Made by a program: the position numbers and the translations under genes. A stretch of DNA of 10,306 nucleotides, taken from assembly GCA_027057185.1 (NCBI GenBank), contig JALUJE010000141.1, positions 1 to 10,306 on the forward strand, in the 5' to 3' direction. This DNA comes from Helicobacteraceae bacterium (GTDB taxonomy: Bacteria; Campylobacterota; Campylobacteria; Campylobacterales; Sulfurimonadaceae). Shown here piece after piece: positions 1 through 7,233 of this stretch. Below the pieces are notes generated by a model, which did no database searches, was not told where the DNA came from, and saw nothing but the letters and a program-made list of their open reading frames with translations. How positions within the stretch are numbered: position 1 is the first letter of the stretch; every line of letters starts with the position of its first letter.

Positions 1-1618
1 GACCAATGGGAGTAACATAGCGTAAGCCCGCACCAACACCAACATAAGCATGATCATAGTTGGCACTTTCGCTACTGCCTATAAAAGTGGTGTCACTAAA
101 GAGCACGCCACGAAAACTGCCACTAATAGGAAAACGGTACTCAAGAGTACCCTCGGTCACACTCGAAAATCCAACAGGATCCCCGTTAATATTTTTGGGA
201 CCGAGCATGCGGTAACTGTAAGCTCGATTACTGTTCATACCACCGGCATAAAAACGGTATGAGGCTGGAATAGCACCATCAAACATCTTGATGGAACCAT
301 ATTTGGCACGAAAGGCGATGACAGAACTGCCCATATTGTGAATATAACCACCGCTAAGTTCATATTTCAAATAGGTTGCATCAGAAAAAATGGCATTATG
401 AGACCCTGAGATATCTCCTTTAATGAAATACCCGTGCCTAGGATCTAAAAACTTATCACGGACATCATACCGCCATCCTAAAAGCAAAGAGAGCAGATAG
501 AGATCACTATTTTTAAAAAGGGCATCGTCTTGAGAGTCATACGTCACCGCATGGTCATACTTTATGCCCTGAAAAAAGGTATGTGGCTTTCGATACTGAT
601 TCAGGTAGAGGGTCTCATACGTACGTCGTTCATTATAGCCTTCAAAACGCTCATCGACATACCCGACTTCAGCACCAAGAATATTTCGATTGCGAAGCGG
701 CATCGAAAAAGTACTCGTCACACTTTTTTTTATGTCGGTATAACGACCCTTTAGTGACAACGTTTTCAGGTTGGAGAGAAAATTACGATGTTTTATTCCC
801 ATGGAAAACGCAATGCCCTCATCACTGCTAAATCCAAGACCCATATTGAAACGAATCGGTCTGTCGTGCTCTTCGACACTGACATGTACCGGTACAATAT
901 TTTGATGCCGCTCACTCACATCAATCAGAACTTTGGCAATGCCCTCTTGCGCGTACAATGCATCATAACTTTGTCGTATCAGCTCAGTTGAATACTGATC
1001 TTTCGGTTTGAACTTTAAAAAAGTTCGTATAATATCGCTATTAATGCTTTCAGGTGAGGAGACACTGATATTGCCAAAATAGCAACGACCATTCGGCGTC
1101 ATACTGTAAAGTATATACGCCCTATTTTTTTCAATATCGAGCCAACTTTTAGCATCAATGCTAACGTTACAAAAACCTTTGTTAATGTAGAATTTTTTCA
1201 ATACCTTTTTACTTTCGCCAAAACGTTCAGCATCAAAGATCATCCCTTTTTTAAAAGGAATAATCTCTGTGACATCAAGTGTGGAAACGGTCTCAATATT
1301 GCTGATAATCATGGGAGCATTTTCTTCAATAGTAATGGTGACACTACTACCATTCTCGTCACGGGAGATGATGTTGGTGTGATAATATCCTTTGGATTTG
1401 TAAAACTCTTTTAAGTACTCGACATACAGTGTCTGCATACTTGGGTCAATAGCAGGGCGCACTTTCCAAAATTCAAAAAAAAGCGGCACCTCAATATCGA
1501 GCGCCCCATAAAGCGTGGTAGCATCCAATGCATGATTGCCCTGAAAATAGAGCGGTACTGTCTTGGCATGCAGCAGTGAGAAAAGTAAAAACGACAACAG
1601 TAAATATTTCACCGACAT
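1..1618 (-). CDS. tamA: TamA-like Omp85 outer-membrane protein (3' end cut by the window edge)
   Basis: I translated this frame from the reverse complement; it stays open for 539 codons to the window edge, lacking perhaps only the last one or two barrel strands. Residues 1-18 form a signal peptide (hydrophobic YLLLSFLLFSLL, then HA). Residues about 19-255 fit three POTRA domains. Residues about 256-539 are a 16-strand-type beta-barrel, with the Omp85 signature WRYDVRDKFLDPRHGYF (382-398), RFYAGG (455-460), NRAY (464-467) at the place of the VRGY lid-loop motif, and GLRYVTPIG at the end. The three-POTRA length fits TamA better than BamA (five). TamA helps insert outer-membrane proteins, normally with the inner-membrane partner TamB, which would be expected just past the left edge. 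Start: ATG at 1618, or a GTG two codons in (1610-1612), which gives MKYLLLSF and has better spacing (9 nt rather than 3) from a GGTGG. Residues C150 and C179 could form a disulfide. The alternative is another Omp85 subtype. Confidence 0.9.
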   Translation of the reverse strand, partial: MSVKYLLLSFLLFSLLHAKTVPLYFQGNHALDATTLYGALDIEVPLFFEFWKVRPAIDPSMQTLYVEYLKEFYKSKGYYHTNIISRDENGSSVTITIEENAPMIISNIETVSTLDVTEIIPFKKGMIFDAERFGESKKVLKKFYINKGFCNVSIDAKSWLDIEKNRAYILYSMTPNGRCYFGNISVSSPESINSDIIRTFLKFKPKDQYSTELIRQSYDALYAQEGIAKVLIDVSERHQNIVPVHVSVEEHDRPIRFNMGLGFSSDEGIAFSMGIKHRNFLSNLKTLSLKGRYTDIKKSVTSTFSMPLRNRNILGAEVGYVDERFEGYNERRTYETLYLNQYRKPHTFFQGIKYDHAVTYDSQDDALFKNSDLYLLSLLLGWRYDVRDKFLDPRHGYFIKGDISGSHNAIFSDATYLKYELSGGYIHNMGSSVIAFRAKYGSIKMFDGAIPASYRFYAGGMNSNRAYSYRMLGPKNINGDPVGFSSVTEGTLEYRFPISGSFRGVLFSDTTFIGSSESANYDHAYVGVGAGLRYVTPIG

Positions 1619-1642
1619 AGACCACCATAAATCTTTATACTT

Positions 1643-1648
1643 ATTATA
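1643..1648 (-). promoter_or_regulatory. Possible -10 box for tamA in the 38-bp gap
   Basis: The minus strand reads TATAAT here, 24 nt upstream of the tamA ATG, just after the stop codon of the c-di-GMP gene. No convincing -35 is visible, which is common in Campylobacterota. It could give tamA its own transcript, but the box may be chance in AT-rich DNA. Confidence 0.3.
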
Positions 1649-1656
1649 GTGGGTTT

Positions 1657-4530
1657 CTACGAATGCTCTTTTAACAACCGTTCAAACTCAGCCGGACATA
1701 ACGGTTTACTTTTGAAGTATCCCTGATAATAACTACAGCCCTGCTCTTTTAAAAATTTCAACTGTTCAATCTTTTCAATACCCTCGGCTAAAATCTGGTA
1801 TCCCATGGCACTACCCATAGCAATAATAGCTTTGACAATAGCAACATCATCATTTTCATATGGGACATCATCAATAAAACTTTTATCAATTTTTAAAATA
1901 TCAATAGGAAAGCGTTTTAAATAACTGTATGAAGAGTAACCGGTTCCAAAATCATCAATGGCCAGACGTATGCCTTTGGCACGTAAGACATGCAACATGG
2001 TCACCACTTCTTCTTCGCGCCGCATCATCGCACTCTCAGTCAGCTCCAACGTTAGTTTCTCGGCATTAAAACCACTCGTTTTCAGTGCAGCGTCAAGAAC
2101 TTTGGGAAGATCTTGATGATGTACCTGATGTGCAGAAACATTGACCGACACATGTAAATTATACCCCTGATCGATCCACTCTTTTCCCTGACGGCATGCT
2201 TCAAACAATACCCATTTACCAATTTCACCAATCATGCCCGTCTCTTCTGCAAGAGGAATAAAACGATCCGGAGCAATAACTCCTGATTCAGGATCATTCC
2301 AGCGTAACAGCGCCTCCACCCCAATAATTCTGTTACTCTGCATATGTACCTGAGGCTGATAGTAAAGTTCAAATTCTTCATTGCTAATGGCATGGCGCAG
2401 ACGATTTTCACAATGCATTCGCTCCCGAGCCGTACTGGTCAGTTCATCAGTATAGTACGAATATGTTGATCGCCCTTCACTTTTAGCTTTGTAAAGTGCC
2501 GTATCGGCAAACTGTAGCAATTCTTCTGCATTATTACTATGCTGCGGTGCAATAACAATACCGACACTCGAGCCAATATGTACTTCCAGCCGGTTGGAAA
2601 GACGATACGGTTTGGCAAGTACATCCATCATCTCCTGAGCCACTTGTGCAGCATCTTCACGCCGAGTAATATGCTCTAAAACTACTGCAAATTCATCCCC
2701 TCCTAAACGGGTAATGAGATCACCTTTACGAATCCTCTGGATAAACCGCTTGGCGACTAATCTGAGCAGTTCATCTCCTGTGGCGTGCCCGAAGCTATCA
2801 TTAACATCTTTGAAGTGATCCAGGTCAAACAGAAGCAGTGCAATGGTTCGATGGTTTCGCATTGCCATATGAATGGATTTTTGCAAATGTGACAGTAAAA
2901 AAGAACGGTTGGCCAATCCCGTAAGGGAGTCGTAGTTAACCAGACGCTCCAGTTCCTCTTCGTACAGTTTACGTTTGGTAATGTCTTGTACTGTGCCTAC
3001 TGCGCTTTTTACCTGCCCACTATCATCAAATTCCAGCTTTGCTCGTTCGCGTACCCATTTAATCGTATTATTGATGACAATACGATGATCGATTTTATAA
3101 GGAGCTCCCTGAAGCGCCGCTTGCCATGCACCATCGACCTGTTCACGATCATCCGGATGAACACTTTGTAAAAATCGTTTATAATCTACGGGGGTACCGA
3201 TCTCAATATTAAAAATACGGTAACACTCGTCAGACCATTGCAAAAGTGCTTTAGAGGGTTCCAGGCTCCAACTACCAATATGCGCCAATGCCTGCGCTTC
3301 ATTAAAATCATGATCAATCCGACGCAGTGTAGTTTCATGGCGATGAAGTTCAGTGATATCCCGAGCGACACTGAGTACACCAATGACCTCGTCATGATCG
3401 TTTCGCATGGGGGTTTTAATAATGTGGAATAGACCCTCATAGCTTCCATCTGCAAAGACTAGATGTTCTTTGTACTGTATCGAAGTCGCCTGCTCTAATA
3501 CCATCTGATCCTGTTCTTTGTTATATGCAGCAATGGGTGCATCCATCAGATCAAAATCAGTTTTTCCTACAATAGTAGACTCCTGTGCGTTATAAAAACA
3601 CTCAAACCTATTGTTACAGGTTAAAAATTTTCCGTCACTGTCTTTTAACCAGATAAGATCCGGAATAGTATTTATCACATCTCTTAAAAGCTTTTTATTC
3701 TCATATATCCGCATTAAGTCGGCACTTTTCCTGTCAATAATATCCACTAAAAAATTAAAATACTCGCCATGAATGGCTTTAAGTACATTATTACGCTTGA
3801 GCAAACCAACAATAGCCTGATTGTCATCCATAACGACAAATTGATGGGCATCATGCCGCTCCATCATAATGGCTGCTTTTTTTAGTGACATTGATTGTGG
3901 AATCGATTCAAAAGATTTTTGCTTGAGCTCACGGACTGCCGTTAAATGTGAAAAGCTTTCACTCACACAGTAATACGAAATATCACGCTCCTCAAGTAGC
4001 ATTTTGCTCTGATCATCACGAATAACAATGGCACAGTGTGCTCCTTGTGAATGCATTATTTTAGCCACCTGAGTTACAAGCATAGTATCGGCAACCTGTA
4101 TGGGTGGTCTACTCATGACACTGCGAACCTCTTTTGAATTGGCAATATATTCTGAGCCAATTTGACGTAAAAAATCACCTTCACTAACGACACCGACATA
4201 CTTATCTCTTTCATCTACAACGACAAGATGACGATAGCCTCTATTTTCAAGAAGAATGTAGGCATTATACAGATGCATGGATTCGTGAATACAAAAAAGA
4301 TTCTCAGACATGACTTCGTAAAGTGCCAGCGAGGTTTGTAAATGTTGTGCCGCAACATCAAGCGCATCATGTTCAGTAAAAATTCCTACAGGATGATGCT
4401 CATCATCAACGATCACTACAGAACTAACCTCATGTTGGGTCATAATATAGAGTGCTTCTGCAATACAACTATCACGCCTAAGAGGTATATTGCGGCTGTT
4501 AACAATCTTACCTATTGTGATTTTTTGCAT
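1657..4530 (-). CDS. Soluble CBS4-PAS2-GGDEF-EAL cyclic-di-GMP turnover protein
   Basis: This 957-residue protein has no membrane segment or signal peptide, so it should be cytoplasmic. Order: four CBS domains in two Bateman pairs (about 1-60, 70-125, 133-190, 198-255), a short linker helix, PAS with PAC-type end (about 280-395), a second PAS of the PAS_3 type (about 412-520, with SVHPDDRE), GGDEF (about 525-690) and EAL (about 707-952). The cyclase site RLGGDEF (608-614) is canonical and an inhibitory RxxD (RKGD, 601-604) sits at the right distance. The phosphodiesterase residues are also present: E739 in EALLRW, N797, E829, DDFGTGYSS (859-867), K880, E916 and Q936. Both activities may therefore work, and the sequence does not say which dominates. 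CBS pairs usually bind adenine nucleotides; the PAS domains may bind a ligand or serve as dimer contacts. The start lacks a good ribosome-binding site. It follows nspC and precedes tamA on the same strand. Confidence 0.95.
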   Translation of the reverse strand: MQKITIGKIVNSRNIPLRRDSCIAEALYIMTQHEVSSVVIVDDEHHPVGIFTEHDALDVAAQHLQTSLALYEVMSENLFCIHESMHLYNAYILLENRGYRHLVVVDERDKYVGVVSEGDFLRQIGSEYIANSKEVRSVMSRPPIQVADTMLVTQVAKIMHSQGAHCAIVIRDDQSKMLLEERDISYYCVSESFSHLTAVRELKQKSFESIPQSMSLKKAAIMMERHDAHQFVVMDDNQAIVGLLKRNNVLKAIHGEYFNFLVDIIDRKSADLMRIYENKKLLRDVINTIPDLIWLKDSDGKFLTCNNRFECFYNAQESTIVGKTDFDLMDAPIAAYNKEQDQMVLEQATSIQYKEHLVFADGSYEGLFHIIKTPMRNDHDEVIGVLSVARDITELHRHETTLRRIDHDFNEAQALAHIGSWSLEPSKALLQWSDECYRIFNIEIGTPVDYKRFLQSVHPDDREQVDGAWQAALQGAPYKIDHRIVINNTIKWVRERAKLEFDDSGQVKSAVGTVQDITKRKLYEEELERLVNYDSLTGLANRSFLLSHLQKSIHMAMRNHRTIALLLFDLDHFKDVNDSFGHATGDELLRLVAKRFIQRIRKGDLITRLGGDEFAVVLEHITRREDAAQVAQEMMDVLAKPYRLSNRLEVHIGSSVGIVIAPQHSNNAEELLQFADTALYKAKSEGRSTYSYYTDELTSTARERMHCENRLRHAISNEEFELYYQPQVHMQSNRIIGVEALLRWNDPESGVIAPDRFIPLAEETGMIGEIGKWVLFEACRQGKEWIDQGYNLHVSVNVSAHQVHHQDLPKVLDAALKTSGFNAEKLTLELTESAMMRREEEVVTMLHVLRAKGIRLAIDDFGTGYSSYSYLKRFPIDILKIDKSFIDDVPYENDDVAIVKAIIAMGSAMGYQILAEGIEKIEQLKFLKEQGCSYYQGYFKSKPLCPAEFERLLKEHS

Positions 4531-4657
4531 TAATTCAAACCAAGCTTATTAATTTATCTTATATAATAATCAAAATCAATTAAATACAACCTTAAGTAAA
4601 ATAAGAGAAGAATAAGGTAAGCATTTTTTTATCTATTTATCATATCGACACTACTGT
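4531..4657. other. AT-rich intergenic gap between nspC and the c-di-GMP gene
   Basis: These 127 bp are very AT-rich and hold no ORF or RNA gene that I can see. There is no GC-rich hairpin with a T-run after the nspC stop, so transcription from nspC may continue into the c-di-GMP gene. A candidate promoter lies in the part nearest to that gene. Confidence 0.6.
4551..4579 (-). promoter_or_regulatory. Candidate sigma-70 promoter of the c-di-GMP gene
   Basis: On the minus strand TTGATT (4574-4579) and TAAATT (4551-4556) are separated by 17 nt, and the -10 ends 20 nt before the ATG at 4530. The match is four of six bases at each box. In DNA this AT-rich, chance matches are likely, so this is a weak call. 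Confidence 0.35.
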
Positions 4658-5800
4658 TCAGGAGAGTCGATCTCGATACGTCTCATAACCAAAACTTTTG
4701 ACCATATTAAAATTACCTTTACCATCAAGAACGGCTAGAGAAGGGAGTTTTATGCCATTGAAGGTAGTGTTTTTGACAAACGTGTAGTGAATCTGATCTT
4801 CAAAGATGACGGTATCACCAATATGCAACGGAGTATCAAAGGCATAGTCTCCCATAATATCACCGGCCAGACAGGTATTACCGGCAAGTCGGTACGTATA
4901 GGGCTTCTCTTTTGGCATACCTGCTCCACGAACTTGCGCCCGGTACGGCATAGCAAGAACATCAGGCATGTGAGCCTCTGCGGAACTGTCTAAAATAGCA
5001 ATTTTCATGTCGTTATCCACAATATCAAGCACCGTAGTCACCAAAAAACCACACTGCCACCCTACCGCTTCACCCGGCTCTAAATAGACAGCAATATGGT
5101 TGTGACGGCTTCTAAAGTTCTTAATGACTTTAATGAGTCGTGTCACATCATACCCTGTCTTGGTAATATGGTGTCCACCACCAAAATTTACATAGCGCAT
5201 ACCCGAAAGGTAGGATCCGAATTTCTCCTCAAATACTTCCAGTACTCGTTCGAGCGCATTAACGTCCTCTTCACATAATGCATGAAAATTAAGCCCGTCA
5301 AGATACGGCAGTAGGGTTGTGTCAAAATGCTTTAGCGTCGTGCCAAGACGGCTGAACGGAGCACAGGGATTATACAGATCAACCGGAGATGCGGAACATT
5401 CCGGGTTAACACGCAGTGAAACTAAAAGCTTGGGATTGATTTTTTTGACCTGTAAATAATAGCGGTGAAACTGTGCAGGCGAATTAAAGACCATATGGTC
5501 AGAAATGGCGGCAATCGCATCTACCTCATCGTCCTTAAATGCCGGCGAATAGGTATGAATCTCGCCACCCATTTTCTCATGTGCCAACATCGCTTCATGC
5601 AGTCCGCTGGCGGTACAGCCATGCAAATATTGTCTTATCATTGGAAAGGTAGCGTGCAGAGCAAAACCTTTGAGCGCCAAAATAATTTTAGCACCGCTCT
5701 CCTGCTGCACACGATTGAGAATTTTTAAATTATGCTCCAGACGTGTCTCTTCACAAACATAACAGGGTGTCGGTATCTGAGTAATATCACATTTTTGCAT
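4658..5800 (-). CDS. nspC: Carboxynorspermidine/carboxyspermidine decarboxylase
   Basis: This 380-residue PLP enzyme of the alanine-racemase/ornithine-decarboxylase fold (fold type III) removes CO2 from carboxyspermidine or carboxynorspermidine to give the triamine, the last step of the aspartate-semialdehyde route to polyamines. Visible motifs: LALKGF (41-46) with the PLP lysine K44, VNPE (131-134), GGGHH (207-211) binding the cofactor phosphate, EPGEA (241-245), DSSAEAHMPD (271-280), and TCLAGD (309-314) with the active-site cysteine C310. Length is normal for the family. Campylobacter jejuni uses this route for spermidine, so spermidine is the likelier product, but the sequence cannot separate it from norspermidine. 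The partner dehydrogenase is not in the window. The gene starts 9 bp after the symporter stop, without a clear ribosome-binding site, suggesting co-transcription and translational coupling. Confidence 0.95.
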   Translation of the reverse strand: MQKCDITQIPTPCYVCEETRLEHNLKILNRVQQESGAKIILALKGFALHATFPMIRQYLHGCTASGLHEAMLAHEKMGGEIHTYSPAFKDDEVDAIAAISDHMVFNSPAQFHRYYLQVKKINPKLLVSLRVNPECSASPVDLYNPCAPFSRLGTTLKHFDTTLLPYLDGLNFHALCEEDVNALERVLEVFEEKFGSYLSGMRYVNFGGGHHITKTGYDVTRLIKVIKNFRSRHNHIAVYLEPGEAVGWQCGFLVTTVLDIVDNDMKIAILDSSAEAHMPDVLAMPYRAQVRGAGMPKEKPYTYRLAGNTCLAGDIMGDYAFDTPLHIGDTVIFEDQIHYTFVKNTTFNGIKLPSLAVLDGKGNFNMVKSFGYETYRDRLS

Positions 5801-5809
5801 ATTGCAACA

Positions 5810-7159
5810 CTACCGTTTCCGATGTGTCCGCTCGACGACATCTGCCATCTCGTGTTCCACGTGCTCATTGAGATGAATCTCTTCAATGCGTCCCGCATCC
5901 GGATCATTAAAACGACTTACATCAAACTGTTTTTCACTTTTGGCAATAATAACCGATACCGTAGCATCACCCGAAACATTGACTGCAGTACGCACCATGT
6001 CCAGCAGACGGTCTACTCCAAGGATAAGTCCAATTCCCTCAAGCGGCAGTCCTACCTGCGTAAAAACCATAGAGAGCATAATGAGCCCGACACCCGGAAC
6101 TCCAGCCGTACCGATGGAAGCAAGTACCGACATCAAGATTACCGTCAGATATCCTGCCAATCCTAAATCGACTCCGTAGGCATTGGCAATAAAGACTGTT
6201 GCAACACCTTGCATTATGGCCGTACCATCCATGTTGATCGTGGCACCAAAAGGCACAGTAAATGATGCCACCGAATTGTTGACGCCCAGTCTATCGGTGA
6301 CCGTTTTTAACGTCACCGGAATGGTGGCATTGGAGCTGGAAGTACTAAAGGCAAAAATTTGCACATTACGTAACTTTTTCATTAATATTACCGGACTTAG
6401 GTTCGTAAAGAGCTTGAATAGGGTACTCAAGGTAACAAACAGATGAATCAGTAGCGCGGCAATCAATACTACTACATAGGATGCCAACTCAATCAGAAGG
6501 TCCAGTCCCAAGTCGGATATGGCTTTGGCAATCAGAGCAAACACTGCATACGGCGCAACACTCATAACAATATTGACCATATTCATCATCACTTCATTCA
6601 TTAGTTCAATCAGTTCAACCAAAGGTTTTGCTTTAGTGCCCACCATGAGAATGGAGATACCTGCCAAAATAGAGAAAAAGATAATCTGAAGCATCTGTCC
6701 TGTTGCCATGGCATCAACAATATTACCCGGAATAATATCAATCAAAACCTGAGACAGCGGTGGCGCTTCTGCTGCACTAAAGGTGGTTGCTGATGTTAAA
6801 TTAGCACCCTCACCTACACCAAATGATGAGGCAATACCAATAGCAACAGCAATGGCGATAGCTGTAGTCAAAAGATACAGACCAAATGACTTCACTCCCA
6901 CACGACCAAGAGTTGAGACATCTCCAATACCTAAAACGCCACTCAAAAGTGAGAATATCACCAATGGCACAACCAGCATTTTTAGTGCTGTAATAAACAT
7001 GACACCAACAACATGAAAGAGCCCTTCAACCACATATATTCCTACCAGGGTATTACTACTGTTGAGCCCACTGCCATTAATAATGAGTCCAACAACAATA
7101 CCCAAAAACATTCCCAAAAGTACTTTGGTAGTTAGTGTCATTTTTTGCCCTTTTTTCAT
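5810..7159 (-). CDS. Glutamate/aspartate-type dicarboxylate/amino acid:cation symporter (DAACS family)
   Basis: This 449-residue inner-membrane protein has the eight-helix, two-hairpin layout of the GltPh/EAAT/DctA family, which takes up acidic amino acids or C4-dicarboxylates with Na+ or H+. HP1 carries SSSNAT (274-279), helix 7 carries NMDGT (309-313), and the HP2 tip is ASIGTAGVPG (347-356). Helix 8 reads DRLLDMVRTAVNVSGD (383-398). D387, R390, T391, N394 and D398 line up with GltPh D394, R397, T398, N401 and D405. DctA-type transporters lack the amino-group-binding aspartate, so glutamate or aspartate is the likelier substrate; this is an inference from alignment by eye. The tail from about 410 is charged, with several histidines, and probably cytoplasmic. 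Two starts are possible, ATG at 7159 and ATG at 7141 (MTLTTK). The gene is divergent from the acyl-CoA synthetase and leads into nspC. Confidence 0.93.
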   Translation of the reverse strand: MKKGQKMTLTTKVLLGMFLGIVVGLIINGSGLNSSNTLVGIYVVEGLFHVVGVMFITALKMLVVPLVIFSLLSGVLGIGDVSTLGRVGVKSFGLYLLTTAIAIAVAIGIASSFGVGEGANLTSATTFSAAEAPPLSQVLIDIIPGNIVDAMATGQMLQIIFFSILAGISILMVGTKAKPLVELIELMNEVMMNMVNIVMSVAPYAVFALIAKAISDLGLDLLIELASYVVVLIAALLIHLFVTLSTLFKLFTNLSPVILMKKLRNVQIFAFSTSSSNATIPVTLKTVTDRLGVNNSVASFTVPFGATINMDGTAIMQGVATVFIANAYGVDLGLAGYLTVILMSVLASIGTAGVPGVGLIMLSMVFTQVGLPLEGIGLILGVDRLLDMVRTAVNVSGDATVSVIIAKSEKQFDVSRFNDPDAGRIEEIHLNEHVEHEMADVVERTHRKR

Positions 7160-7171
7160 CTAAAACCCTTT
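7139..7171 (-). promoter_or_regulatory. Tandem ribosome-binding site/start units of the symporter
   Basis: On the minus strand AAAGGG (7166-7171) precedes the ATG at 7157-7159 by 6 nt. A second AAAGGG (7148-7153) precedes an in-frame ATG at 7139-7141, also by 6 nt. The two units are 18 bp apart, so either methionine could start the protein. The second gives MTLTTKVLLGMF, a more usual N-terminus for this family. Confidence 0.6.
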
Positions 7172-7183
7172 CAAAAGTTTGTA

Positions 7184-7189
7184 ATTATA
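7184..7189 (-). promoter_or_regulatory. -10 box of the symporter-nspC promoter
   Basis: The minus strand reads a perfect TATAAT here. A start of transcription near 7177 would leave a leader of about 18 nt that includes the first AAAGGG. No good -35 is visible at 16-18 nt. It shares a palindrome with a -10 box facing the other way. Confidence 0.6.
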
Positions 7190-7196
7190 GTATAAT
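7184..7196. repeat. Perfect 6+1+6 bp palindrome joining divergent -10 boxes
   Basis: The sequence ATTATA-G-TATAAT is a perfect inverted repeat centred on G7190. Each arm is a consensus -10 hexamer, one per strand. RNA polymerase could not sit on both at once, so the two transcripts could compete. It could also be an operator, or simply two -10 boxes close together. Confidence 0.6.
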
Positions 7197-7210
7197 CCTT
7201 ACGCTATAAT
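7191..7210 (+). promoter_or_regulatory. Two candidate -10 boxes for the acyl-CoA synthetase operon
   Basis: The plus strand has TATAAT at 7191-7196 and again at 7205-7210, 14 bp apart. The second would start transcription near 7217, about 17 nt before the ATG at 7234; the first would start near 7203. Neither has a recognisable -35. The ribosome-binding site is a modest GGA about 7 nt before the ATG. Confidence 0.5.
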
Positions 7211-7233
7211 TGATATCTTAGACGGAATGTACC

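Noticed and set aside
50..991. Several plus-strand ORFs of 67-82 codons
   Set aside because: They lie antisense to the tamA frame, overlap each other, have low-complexity or unlikely sequences and no start signals. The minus-strand Omp85 frame explains the whole region.
4621..4657. A-rich run (T-run on the plus strand) after the nspC stop, considered as a terminator
   Set aside because: On the transcribed minus strand the run is A, not T, and no stable hairpin precedes it.
4528..5800. nspC and the c-di-GMP gene both start with ATGCAAAAA, considered as a shared control element
   Set aside because: MQK starts are common in AT-rich genomes and the upstream sequences do not match beyond the first codons.
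5732..7016. Plus-strand ORFs up to 144 codons opposite nspC and the symporter
   Set aside because: They are shadows of strongly supported minus-strand genes and show no recognisable protein features.
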